The notes under the pieces: generated by a model
Database searches by the model: none
What the model saw: the letters and a program-made list of their open reading frames with translations, nothing else
What the model was told of the DNA's origin: nothing
Shown: in pieces, positions 1 through 7,301 of the stretch
How positions within the stretch are numbered: the first letter of the stretch is position 1
Layout of the letters: each line of letters begins with the position of its first letter
Assembly: GCA_024277955.1 (NCBI GenBank)
Contig: JAJRUE010000118.1
Span: 1 to 11,881 of the forward strand
Length of the DNA: 11,881 nucleotides
Direction of reading: 5' to 3'
Source of the DNA: Alphaproteobacteria bacterium
Lineage (GTDB): Bacteria; Pseudomonadota; Alphaproteobacteria; Rhodobacterales; Rhodobacteraceae
Program-made: the position numbers and the translations under genes

Positions 1-1209
1 CCGCGCGCGATCCTGTTCATGATTCCCTCGGGCAAGCCGCTGGATGCGATGCTCGCAAAGATCGTGCCGCTGCTGGACAAGGGCGACACCGTCATCGACG
101 GCGGCAACGCGAATTTTCACGATACCCGGCGGCGCAGCGCCGAGCTTGCCGACAGGGGGCTGCATTTCGTCGGACTGGGCGTGTCGGGCGGCGAAGCGGG
201 CGCGCGTTTCGGCCCCTCGATGATGTTCGGCGGAACGCCGCAAAGCTGGGACCGGCTCAAACCGATCCTGACCGCCATCGCGGCGAAATACCAGGGCGAC
301 CCTTGCGTCGATCTTCTCGGTCCCGACGGGGCCGGGCACTTTGTGAAAACCGTGCACAACGGCATCGAATACGCCGACATGCAGCTGATCGCCGAAGTCT
401 ATGGCCTGCTGCGGGACGGGCGTGGCAAGAAACCCGCGGAAATCGGCAAGATGTTCGAAAAGTGGAATTCTGGCCGGTTGAAATCCTATCTGATGGAGAT
501 TTCAGGTAAGGTTTTGACAAGTTCGGATCCCAAGACCGGCAAGCCGATGGTCGAAATAATCGTCGATGCGGCGGGCCAGAAGGGCACCGGGCGCTGGACC
601 GCGATCGAAGCGCTGGCGCTGGGCCAGTCGGCCACCACGATCGAGGCCGCGGTCGCCGCCCGGTCCTGGTCGGCGGTGCGCGAAACCCGGGCGCTGGGCG
701 AAAAGCTGTTCGCCGCGCGCCCGGTTTCCGATGCCCCGCCGCTGGACGAAGCCGACCTGGAAGTCGCGCTGCTGGCGGCGCGGATCATCGCCTATGCGCA
801 GGGGCTTTCGCTGCTGGCGGCGGCAAGCGACGAATACGGCTGGTCGCTGGATCTTGCGCGCATCGCCGAGATCTGGCGGGCCGGCTGCATCATCCGGTCG
901 GCGATGCTCGACGACATGGCGCGCGCGATCCGGGCCGGGCTGCCGCAGGGCGTCCTGTTCTTCGCCCCCGAGTTTCGCGACGATCTGGACCGGGCCCAGA
1001 ACAGCCTGCGCAAGCTGATCGCCCATGGCGCGCTGAACGGCCTGCCGGTCCCGGCCTTCGCCGCGGCGCTGGCGTTTTTCGACAGCATGACGCGGGCGCG
1101 CGGCACCACCGACCTGATCCAGGCGCAGCGCGATTTTTTCGGCGCCCACGGGTTCGCGCGGCTCGACGACGGCACCACCGGGCAGCACGGCCCCTGGACA
1201 ATGGGCTGA
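1..1209 (+). CDS. gnd: 6-phosphogluconate dehydrogenase (decarboxylating), 5'-truncated by window edge
   Basis: Cytosolic enzyme of the oxidative pentose phosphate pathway: 6-phosphogluconate + NADP(+) gives ribulose 5-phosphate, CO2 and NADPH. The frame is open from base 1, so the first ATG visible at 19 is internal. The 402 codons seen against about 470 in the family mean roughly the first 65 residues, including the Rossmann glycine motif, lie outside the window. Family landmarks in order: VIDGGNANFHDT, the substrate loop GVSGGEAGARFGPSMMFGG, the catalytic block GAGHFVKTVHNGIEYADMQ (with the Lys and Glu of the family's active site), DAAGQKGTGRW, and near the end IQAQRDFFGAH, whose Arg and His contact substrate across the dimer. 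The loop has MMFGG where many homologues have a Pro in place of the Phe; the C-terminal tail after FGAH is also divergent. The stop at 1207-1209 lies 24 bases from the converging hrpB stop. The identification is firm. Confidence 0.96.
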   Translation, partial: PRAILFMIPSGKPLDAMLAKIVPLLDKGDTVIDGGNANFHDTRRRSAELADRGLHFVGLGVSGGEAGARFGPSMMFGGTPQSWDRLKPILTAIAAKYQGDPCVDLLGPDGAGHFVKTVHNGIEYADMQLIAEVYGLLRDGRGKKPAEIGKMFEKWNSGRLKSYLMEISGKVLTSSDPKTGKPMVEIIVDAAGQKGTGRWTAIEALALGQSATTIEAAVAARSWSAVRETRALGEKLFAARPVSDAPPLDEADLEVALLAARIIAYAQGLSLLAAASDEYGWSLDLARIAEIWRAGCIIRSAMLDDMARAIRAGLPQGVLFFAPEFRDDLDRAQNSLRKLIAHGALNGLPVPAFAAALAFFDSMTRARGTTDLIQAQRDFFGAHGFARLDDGTTGQHGPWTMG

Positions 1210-1233
1210 CGGGCGCGCGCCGGCCCCCGGTTT

Positions 1234-3666
1234 TCAGGGCTTTCGCGGTTTGGCCCGGCGGGTGGGCGCGGCGGCAAGCGGGTCTTCCGGCCAGGGGTGT
1301 TTCGGGTAGCGCCCGCGCATGTCCTTGCGCACATCCGCATACGTACTGGTCCAGAACCCCGGCAGGTCCATCGTCGTCTGCACCGGGCGGTTGGCCGGCG
1401 ACAGCAGCGTGACGCGCAACGGCTGGCCGGCTACCGACGGATGCTGGCCGGTGCCAAACATTTCCTGCAAACGCACAGCAATTTCAGGGGCTTGCCCGGC
1501 ATAGTCGATGGCGATCCGGCGTCCGGTCGGGGTGGTGAACCGGGCCGGGGCCAGCCGATCCACCAGCTGCGCCTGGTCCCAGTCGAGCCGCGCCCGCAGC
1601 GCCGGCAGCAGGTCGAGCGCGCGCAATTCGGCCTCGGTCCTGACCGGGGGCAAATGCCCCGCCAACCAGTCTTGCAGGCTGTCCAGCAGCGCCGCTTCGG
1701 TGAAGGCCGGCAGGTCTGGGTGCCGGCGGCGCACCAGTTCGACGCGCGCCATGAACCGGCGCGCCGCCGGCGACAACGGCAGGCCGATGTCGCGCAAGCC
1801 TTGGAGCGCGGCGCGGACAACTGCCTGATCCGGCGCGGATTTCCAGTTGCGCTCCGCCAGCACCAGCGCCCCCAGCCGTTCGCGTTCGCGCGCCAGCACA
1901 CGGCGGTCGCGCCGCGACCATTCGCAGACCTTTTCCCACCGGATGCGGTCGGCGAAAACCGCGCGCAGATCGGCTTCGGAAATCGTGATCGCCTGTCGGA
2001 TGCGCGCTTCGGTCGTGTCGCCGTCAAGGTTGGTGGCGACGATCAGCCGCGCGCCCGCCAGCGGATCGCCCGCGGCCATCGCCGCGCCCTTGCCGCCCGA
2101 CAGCACCCAGCGCGGCGCGTCGCCCGGCCGGCGCAACCCGATCCGGTCGGGGTAGGCCAGCGCCGCCAGCCTGGCCCAGCCGGTGGCCGGGCGGTCGCCG
2201 GCATGGCGTTGCAGGCGGCGGGCCTCGGCGCGGATACGTTCGATCGTCGGGCGATGCGCCGCCGGAAACCGCGCCGGATCCATGAGCGCGTCGCGGCGCA
2301 AACCCAGGTCGCAAGAGCCGCCGCGCAACGGGTCGCGTTCCTCGAGCAGGGCCGCCAGCAGCGGCGCATCGGGCCCGCCGAGCGCCAGCATATGCGCAAG
2401 CCGCGGGTGCAGCGGCATCGCCGATATGGCGCGGCCATGGGCGGTGATCGCATTGTCTGCATCCAGCGCCCCGAGATCGCGCAGCAAGGCCTGCGCGCCG
2501 GCGAATGCGCCGGGGTTCGGCGGCGTGACAAAGGCCAGCCCCTCGGCGCCGCGCGCGCCCCAGGCCGCAAGTTCAAGCACCAGTGGCGCAAGGTCGCCCG
2601 CCTCGATTTCCGCCGGCGGGCGCGACGCCATCCCGCCTTCTTCGCCGCGGGTCCACAGCCGGTAGCACAGCCCGGCCGCCACCCGCCCGGCGCGGCCCCG
2701 GCGCTGGTCGGCCTCGGCGCGGCTGACCCGTTCGGTGACCAGCCGCGACATGCCCGAGGCCGGGTCGAAACGCGCCCGCCGCGCCCGGCCGCCATCCACC
2801 ACCACCGCGATATCCGGGATCGTGAGCGAGGTTTCGGCAATCGAGGTCGCCAGCACAATCTTGCGCCGCGCGCCGCCGGGCGCAAGGGCCGCGCGCTGGG
2901 CCGCGAAATCCATCGCTCCGAAGAGCGGCAGCACCTCGCAGCCCGGCGGCAGGCCGTCGCGCAGCAGGCCCTGCACCCGGCGGATTTCGCCTTGGCCCGG
3001 CAGGAACACCAGAACACCGCCCGACGCTTCGTCCAGCGCCCGGCGCACCAGCGTTGCGACCGCATCTTCGAAGCGGCGCGACTTGTCCAGCGGCCGGTCC
3101 AGCCAGCGGGTTTCTACCGGAAAGGCCCGCCCGGCCGACGTGATCACCGGCGCGTCCAGCATCTCGGCCACCGGCGCGGCGTCAAGCGTGGCCGACATCA
3201 CCAGCAGCGCCAGGTCCGGGCGCAGCGCGGCGCGCGCTTCCACCGCCAGCGCCAGCCCCAGGTCGGCGTTCAGCGCGCGTTCGTGGAATTCGTCAAAGAT
3301 CACGGCGCCGATGCCGCTGAGCGCCGGGTCGGCCTGGATCATCCGGGTGAACACCCCTTCGGTGACCACTTCGATACGGGTGCGCTTGCCGATGCGCGAC
3401 TGGCCACGCATGCGGTAACCCACTGTTTCACCGGGTTTTTCGCCCAGGGTTTCGGCCATGCGCTCGGCGCTGGCGCGCGCGGCCAGGCGGCGCGGCTCAA
3501 GCATGACGATCCGACCTTGGACCAGCCCGGCGTCCAGCATTGCCAGTGGCACAACCGTGGTCTTGCCCGCGCCCGGCGGGGCCTGCAACACCGCGCAACC
3601 CCGCGCGCGCAGCTGGGTCAAGAGGTCGGGCAGGGCTTCGGAAATGGGCAGGTCGGGCAGGCGCAT
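1234..3666 (-). CDS. hrpB: ATP-dependent helicase HrpB
   Basis: Superfamily 2 DEAH/RHA-type helicase of 810 residues, close to the usual HrpB length; the family is thought to act on RNA, but its cellular role is poorly defined. Visible motifs: Walker A APPGAGKT (29-36), the DEFH box (125-128; HrpB proteins carry Phe where most of this superfamily has Ala), SAT (158-160), LATSIAETSLTI (272-283) and QRRGRAGR (321-328). The HrpB-specific C-terminus is present, with LPGFWTSTYADVRKDMRGRY and KHPWPEDP close to the end. I chose the ATG at 3664-3666 because it gives the family N-terminus MRLPDLPISEALPDLL directly before Walker A. An in-frame ATG 42 codons further upstream (3792) adds only low-complexity residues and would run past the start of the divergent meaB. 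No strong Shine-Dalgarno is seen. A small hairpin abuts the start codon. Confidence 0.94.
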   Translation of the reverse strand: MRLPDLPISEALPDLLTQLRARGCAVLQAPPGAGKTTVVPLAMLDAGLVQGRIVMLEPRRLAARASAERMAETLGEKPGETVGYRMRGQSRIGKRTRIEVVTEGVFTRMIQADPALSGIGAVIFDEFHERALNADLGLALAVEARAALRPDLALLVMSATLDAAPVAEMLDAPVITSAGRAFPVETRWLDRPLDKSRRFEDAVATLVRRALDEASGGVLVFLPGQGEIRRVQGLLRDGLPPGCEVLPLFGAMDFAAQRAALAPGGARRKIVLATSIAETSLTIPDIAVVVDGGRARRARFDPASGMSRLVTERVSRAEADQRRGRAGRVAAGLCYRLWTRGEEGGMASRPPAEIEAGDLAPLVLELAAWGARGAEGLAFVTPPNPGAFAGAQALLRDLGALDADNAITAHGRAISAMPLHPRLAHMLALGGPDAPLLAALLEERDPLRGGSCDLGLRRDALMDPARFPAAHRPTIERIRAEARRLQRHAGDRPATGWARLAALAYPDRIGLRRPGDAPRWVLSGGKGAAMAAGDPLAGARLIVATNLDGDTTEARIRQAITISEADLRAVFADRIRWEKVCEWSRRDRRVLARERERLGALVLAERNWKSAPDQAVVRAALQGLRDIGLPLSPAARRFMARVELVRRRHPDLPAFTEAALLDSLQDWLAGHLPPVRTEAELRALDLLPALRARLDWDQAQLVDRLAPARFTTPTGRRIAIDYAGQAPEIAVRLQEMFGTGQHPSVAGQPLRVTLLSPANRPVQTTMDLPGFWTSTYADVRKDMRGRYPKHPWPEDPLAAAPTRRAKPRKP

Positions 3667-3770
3667 GGGCGCTTTATGCGCCAAGCCGCGCGGCGTTTCC
3701 ACCGGCAAGCGCGCGGACCTGCGGCTTTGGCGCTGGACAAGCGCCGCTGGCTGCGGGCAAAACAGGCGGC
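3667..3770. promoter_or_regulatory. Divergent hrpB/meaB intergenic region with two similar inverted repeats
   Basis: This 104-base gap must hold the 5' signals of both divergent genes. I see no convincing -35/-10 pair on either strand. Two related inverted repeats are visible: GGCGC-TTTAT-GCGCC (3668-3682), one base from the hrpB start codon, and GGCGCT-GGACA-AGCGCC (3729-3745), 25 bases before the meaB start. They could be RNA hairpins in each leader or paired operator half-sites. In DNA this GC-rich they may also be chance. Function is not shown. Confidence 0.3.
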
Positions 3771-4751
3771 ATGGATACGGACGAACTGGCAAAACGGGTG
3801 ATCGCGGGCGACCGGCGGGCCCTGGCGCGGGCGATCACGCTGGTGGAAAGCGCGCGCGGCGATCACCGAGAGCAGGCGGCGCGCTTGCTGGAAAGACTGG
3901 CCAGCAGCGGGCGCGAGGCGCTGCGGATCGGGCTGTCGGGGACGCCCGGCGTGGGCAAGTCGACCTTTATCGAAAGCTTCGGGTTGATGCTGATCGGGCG
4001 GGGGCTGAAAGTAGCGGTGCTGGCGGTCGATCCGTCGTCGACGCGCTCGGGCGGCTCGATCCTGGGCGACAAGACCCGGATGGAGCGGCTCAGCCGCGAG
4101 AAAAACGCCTTTATCCGGCCGTCGCCCAGCCAGACCCAGCTTGGCGGCGTCGCCCGGCGCAGCCGCGAGGCGGTCGCGGTCTGCGAAGCGGCTGGCTTTG
4201 ACGTGGTGCTGATCGAAACCGTGGGCGTGGGGCAGTCGGAAACCATGGTCGCGGCGATCAGCGACCTGTTCGTCCTGCTGCTGGCGCCGGCGGGGGGCGA
4301 CGAACTGCAGGGGGTCAAGCGCGGGATCATGGAGATCGCCGACCTGATTCTCGTCAACAAGGCCGATGGCGACCTCAAGGCGCAGGCGATGCGCACCTGC
4401 GCGGATTACGCCGGGGCGCTGCGGCTGTTGCGCCAAAGGCCGCAGGACGCGCCGGGGTTCCCGCGCGCGCTGGTGGTGTCGGCGCTGACGGGCGAGGGGC
4501 GCGAAACCGCCTGGGAAGCCATGCAGGAACTTGCCAACTGGCGGAAATCAAACAGTTTATGGCGGAAAAACCGGCGCGACCAGGCGCGCAGCTGGTTCGA
4601 AGAAGAGCTGCGTCTCGGCCTGTTGGCCCGGCTCGACGCGCCGGAAATTCAGGCCCGCAAACAGGCGCTTGCCGCGCGCGTCACCGAAGGCGGGCTGTCG
4701 CCGGTGGCGGCCGCGCAAGAGCTGCTGGCGGGTTTGAAAAACCCTGAATGA
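3771..4751 (+). CDS. meaB: Methylmalonyl-CoA mutase-associated GTPase MeaB (ArgK family)
   Basis: SIMIBI-class P-loop GTPase of 326 residues. In this family it gates delivery of adenosylcobalamin to methylmalonyl-CoA mutase and protects or reactivates the enzyme, which works in propionate/branched-chain catabolism and, in many alphaproteobacteria, the ethylmalonyl-CoA pathway. Motifs: Walker A GTPGVGKST (57-65), VDPSSTRSGGSILGDKTRM (86-104), RPSPSQTQLGG (116-126), the switch-like ETVGVGQSE (149-157), the guanine-specificity motif NKAD (196-199) and SALTGEG (237-243). The ATG at 3771 gives the family-like start MDTDELAKRV and is preceded by a weak AGGCGG; the same frame is open upstream to 3540, but that stretch overlaps hrpB and is low-complexity. 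Older annotations call this family LAO/AO transport system ATPase. No mutase gene is next to it here. Confidence 0.94.
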   Translation: MDTDELAKRVIAGDRRALARAITLVESARGDHREQAARLLERLASSGREALRIGLSGTPGVGKSTFIESFGLMLIGRGLKVAVLAVDPSSTRSGGSILGDKTRMERLSREKNAFIRPSPSQTQLGGVARRSREAVAVCEAAGFDVVLIETVGVGQSETMVAAISDLFVLLLAPAGGDELQGVKRGIMEIADLILVNKADGDLKAQAMRTCADYAGALRLLRQRPQDAPGFPRALVVSALTGEGRETAWEAMQELANWRKSNSLWRKNRRDQARSWFEEELRLGLLARLDAPEIQARKQALAARVTEGGLSPVAAAQELLAGLKNPE

Positions 4752-4756
4752 ATCGC

Positions 4757-4785
4757 TTGACGAAACCCCGCCCAGAGCGTACATC
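4757..4785 (+). promoter_or_regulatory. Probable rpmB promoter
   Basis: A -35 element TTGACG (4757-4762, five of six consensus bases) is followed after exactly 17 bases by TACATC (4780-4785), a weak -10 with three consensus matches. It starts five bases after the meaB stop and would place the transcription start about 60 bases before rpmB. This supports rpmB being transcribed on its own rather than only by read-through from meaB. Confidence 0.5.
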
Positions 4786-4843
4786 CCGCATCTGAATTTC
4801 CGGGCGCGCACGGATCGTTGCGTGCCCCTTTGCTTTGGATACG

Positions 4844-4849
4844 AAGGAG
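4844..4849 (+). promoter_or_regulatory. Shine-Dalgarno site of rpmB
   Basis: AAGGAG lies seven bases before the ATG at 4857. It is the strongest ribosome binding site in the window, fitting a highly expressed ribosomal protein, and it fixes the start. Confidence 0.85.
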
Positions 4850-4856
4850 CTGACCG

Positions 4857-5156
4857 ATGTCGCGCCGCTGTGAACTGACCGGGAAAGGCCCGATGACTGG
4901 CAACAATGTCAGCCACGCCAAGAACCGCACCCGCCGCCGTTTTCTGCCGAACCTCAACGATGTCACGCTGATGTCGGATGTGCTTGGGCGCAGCTTCAAG
5001 CTGCGGATCTCGGCCGCCGCGCTGCGCACCGTCGATCACCGGGGCGGGCTGGACGCTTTCCTGGCCAAGGCCAGGGACGAAGATCTGTCGCCCGGCGCGC
5101 TGAAGATCAAGAAAGAGATCGCCAAGGCCCAGGAAGCCGCCGCCGCCACGGCCTGA
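4857..5156 (+). CDS. rpmB: 50S ribosomal protein L28
   Basis: Structural protein of the large ribosomal subunit, 99 residues. The N-terminus MSRRCELTGKGPMTGNNVSH and the following KNRTRRRFLPNL are the L28 signature, and the basic core continues to about residue 75. The Ala/Lys-rich tail (KIKKEIAKAQEAAAATA) is typical of the longer alphaproteobacterial form. It has a single cysteine (C5), so it is a zinc-free version, lacking the CXXC pairs of zinc-binding homologues. It has its own promoter-like element, a strong Shine-Dalgarno and an intrinsic terminator 84 bases after the stop, which argues for a monocistronic unit. rpmG is not beside it here, as is common in this bacterial class. Confidence 0.97.
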   Translation: MSRRCELTGKGPMTGNNVSHAKNRTRRRFLPNLNDVTLMSDVLGRSFKLRISAAALRTVDHRGGLDAFLAKARDEDLSPGALKIKKEIAKAQEAAAATA

Positions 5157-5240
5157 TCCTTTCGGTTCGGGCAGCCGCGGCCAGCCAGGCCCGGCCCCCG
5201 ACCATTCCCGGGCATGCCCCGGCCATCCAGATCATGCGAG

Positions 5241-5265
5241 GCCCCGCCCTGCGGCGGGGCTTTTT
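5241..5265 (+). terminator. Intrinsic terminator of rpmB
   Basis: A perfect 8-bp stem GCCCCGCC (5241-5248) / GGCGGGGC (5253-5260) with the tetraloop CTGC is followed directly by TTTTT (5261-5265). The U-tract is only on the + strand side, so the terminator serves rpmB and not the minus-strand gene converging from the right. Confidence 0.9.
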
Positions 5266-5294
5266 GCATGTTCGGGCCGCATGTTCGGGGCCGC
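5266..5294. repeat. Short tandem duplication after the rpmB terminator
   Basis: GCATGTTCGGGCCGC (5266-5280) is repeated as GCATGTTCGGGGCCGC (5279-5294). The copies overlap by the shared GC and differ by one inserted G. It looks like a slipped-strand duplication in non-coding DNA. No function is evident. Confidence 0.7.
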
Positions 5295-5311
5295 GCGTGC
5301 GGGCGCGGCCC
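5288..5311. other. GC-rich stem-loop without U-tract between convergent genes
   Basis: GGGCCGCGC (5288-5296) and GCGCGGCCC (5303-5311) form a perfect 9-bp stem with a 6-base loop. It lies about 100 bases past the stop of the minus-strand gene ending at 5412. With no T-run on either side it is not a standard intrinsic terminator. It could protect or pause the 3' end of that transcript. Confidence 0.4.
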
Positions 5312-5374
5312 GCCCGGCCCGGCATCGCGCGGCACAAATGTCAAGGCGGCGTCCGGGACCGGGGCAACCGCGAC

Positions 5375-5392
5375 GGGCCGGGTCGGGTCGGG
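5375..5392 (+). other. Potential G-quadruplex motif
   Basis: Four GGG runs separated by two-base loops (GGGCCGGGTCGGGTCGGG), followed by further G-runs at 5397-5401 and 5404-5407, fit the standard intramolecular quadruplex pattern. It is on the + strand, 20 bases past the stop codon of the minus-strand gene, and so sits in that gene's template strand. Folding in vivo is not shown. Confidence 0.55.
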
Positions 5393-5411
5393 CGGTGGGG
5401 GCCGGGGCGGC

Positions 5412-7175
5412 TCAGTTCCAGCAGCTCACCAGCACGGTCAGGTCGCTGGCGGCGCGGGTCAGGTCTTCGGGGGCCATCTGGCCACCACTGCCCGCCGTCC
5501 GGAAGGCGACGCCGTTGGTGTCCAGGAACTGTGCCACCGCATCGCTGCCGGCGGCGAAATGCACCTGTTCGGGCAGTTTGCGCGCGCCTTCAGAGGCATC
5601 GGCCTGCAGAACCCCGATGATCGCGCCAGAGCCGTCGAACACCGGCCCGCCGGCATCGGCCGGGGTGGTGTCCAGCGACAGGCGGCGCAGCTGTGGCTCG
5701 CCCCTCAGGCCGCGCAGATCGGCGAGCTTGCCGAAGGTCAGCGTCGGCGCCCCCAGCGCGCCTTCGTAGGAATAGCCGGCAGCGGCGATCTCGGCATTGA
5801 TCCGCGGCGGTTCCAGCCGCAGGTCGCCCACCCGCAGCGGCGCCAGCGGCTCGGTCGGGCGCAGCAGCGCCAGCGCAAGGGTTTCGTCGAGCGCCGCGAC
5901 GCGCGCCACCTGGTCCTGGTCCAGCGTGATCCGGTCGCAGCCCTCGACGGCCTGGGCCGTGGTCACCACCGCGCCGGTGTCATCGACGTAGAAGCCCGAG
6001 CGCGACCGGGTCGGCCGGCGCAGGTTCAGCCCCGACAACAGGTCGACGGACTGAACGGCGTTCGCATCGCCGTAGACATCGGGCAACACCGCATCGGGCA
6101 CCAGGCGGAAACTGGCAAGCATCGCGTCAAGCGCCAGGCGGCGGCGTTTTTCGTCGCCCGCGGGCCAGACCAGGGTAAAGCCCTTGATCTGCCCACCGTT
6201 CAGAACCGCGCGCGTATACGATGCGATTTCCCGGTTTTCGCCGGTCAGGGTAAAGCTGCGCCCGCCAAAGCTGCGGCGCCCCTCAAGCGGCACGATTTCA
6301 AGGGTTTGCATGATGTCATACAGTCCGCGCAGGCTGGCCTGATCGCCGGTCTGGCTGATCAGCAGCACCCGCACGCCGCTGTCGTTGCGGGGCCGGAAAT
6401 GCGCGAACGGCGGCTCGTAGCGGTCGAATTCCACCAGCCCCAGGGGCAGGTCGATGTCGATCCCCGCCACCGGATCGCTGTAAGGGGTCAGCTGCAGCGC
6501 CGCCAGCGCCTGCTGGTAGCGGTCGCTCAGAATCCGGCGCTGGGCGGTGGTCAGAACACCGGTCGGCTCGAACCCTTCGGCGCGCTGCCAGGCGGCCATG
6601 GATTTGCGGGTGCCGGGGCCAAAGGCGCCGTCGATGGCGGCGCGGTAGTAGCCTTCCCAGCGCAGCGCGGTCTGCAGCAATTCGCGCTGCTCGCGGCTGA
6701 GCGCGCGTTCCGAAGCCCGCGCCTGGGCCGGTGTTTCATCGGCGGCCAAGGGCGGCACGGGGGCAGGGGCGGGGGCCGGTGCGGGCGTTGCGGGCCGGGC
6801 CGTGTCATCGGCGGCCGCATCGCCGCTGCCCGGCGTCATCACCGCCGCGGCGCCGATCGGCCAGAACTGGCGGCGAAACAGGCTGCCGTCGACGATGTAG
6901 CTGTCGTTGGGGATCTGCCGGGTGACGCGCAGCTGCAGCAGGGCGTCGCGCGCGTCCGCCGGATCGAACGGCCCCAGCGCGATCGCATACCAGCCGGTGC
7001 GCAGGGCAAAGCCGTTGACCTCTTGCAGCTGCGCCGCATAGACGCGGGCGCGTTCCTGGGCCTTGCCGAGGCTCGGCTGGGCTTCGATCTGGATCCAGAC
7101 ATTCGTCTGGGCTTGCGACAACGTGGCGAACATGGCCGAAAAAGCCACGGCGAGACAGAACAATAAACGGCGCAT
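5412..7175 (-). CDS. Exported SPOR / peptidoglycan-binding protein with degenerate trypsin-like (pseudoprotease) domain
   Basis: Probable periplasmic or wall-associated protein of 587 residues. I chose the ATG at 7173-7175 because it gives a clear signal peptide (MRRLLFCLAVAFSAMFATLS, likely cut after SQA at 22); the frame stays open further upstream without it. Then come a SPOR-like stretch (about 25-105, containing GWYAIALGPFDPADAR), an Ala/Pro linker (about 110-150) and a PG_binding_1-type domain (about 163-217: LQTALRWEGYYRAAIDGAFG). A middle region (about 240-360) matches nothing I recognise. Last is a trypsin/DegP-like domain (about 390-560). In that last domain the usual catalytic His, Asp and Ser positions read Gln408 (TTAQAV for the usual TNAHVV), Ala434 (LALALL for DLALL) and Ala508 (DAGGPVF for NSGGP), so it is probably proteolytically inactive. 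Annotation pipelines would probably call it a serine protease. No convincing promoter was found. Confidence 0.85.
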   Translation of the reverse strand: MRRLLFCLAVAFSAMFATLSQAQTNVWIQIEAQPSLGKAQERARVYAAQLQEVNGFALRTGWYAIALGPFDPADARDALLQLRVTRQIPNDSYIVDGSLFRRQFWPIGAAAVMTPGSGDAAADDTARPATPAPAPAPAPVPPLAADETPAQARASERALSREQRELLQTALRWEGYYRAAIDGAFGPGTRKSMAAWQRAEGFEPTGVLTTAQRRILSDRYQQALAALQLTPYSDPVAGIDIDLPLGLVEFDRYEPPFAHFRPRNDSGVRVLLISQTGDQASLRGLYDIMQTLEIVPLEGRRSFGGRSFTLTGENREIASYTRAVLNGGQIKGFTLVWPAGDEKRRRLALDAMLASFRLVPDAVLPDVYGDANAVQSVDLLSGLNLRRPTRSRSGFYVDDTGAVVTTAQAVEGCDRITLDQDQVARVAALDETLALALLRPTEPLAPLRVGDLRLEPPRINAEIAAAGYSYEGALGAPTLTFGKLADLRGLRGEPQLRRLSLDTTPADAGGPVFDGSGAIIGVLQADASEGARKLPEQVHFAAGSDAVAQFLDTNGVAFRTAGSGGQMAPEDLTRAASDLTVLVSCWN

Positions 7176-7301
7176 AAATACCCTACCCACTTGCAAAACC
7201 TGATTCCCGGCCCCGACCCTAGCTCGGGCGCGCGCCATTTGCACCCCGTCTTTCGCCCGCGCCCCACGCGACCCCGCACACCCCCGCACGCCAATGGCCG
7301 A

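Noticed and set aside
1210..1233. Terminator between the convergent gnd and hrpB genes (GGCGCGCGCC palindrome, CCGG-CCC-CCGG then TTTT)
   Set aside because: The palindrome has no loop, and the second structure has only a four-base, self-complementary stem. Too weak to call, although the TTTT after it is suggestive.
1297..3801. An 834-codon + strand open frame opposite hrpB
   Set aside because: Arg/Gln/His-rich low-complexity translation opposite a firmly identified helicase; it also runs into the meaB start. Antisense shadow.
5214..7166. A 650-codon + strand open frame opposite the pseudoprotease gene
   Set aside because: It starts inside the rpmB terminator region and has no coherent domain. 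The minus-strand frame has a signal peptide and recognisable domains, so this is a shadow.
7176..7300. Promoter for the minus-strand exported protein (TAGGGT-like boxes)
   Set aside because: No -35 partner at an acceptable distance; one box would place the transcription start at the start codon itself.
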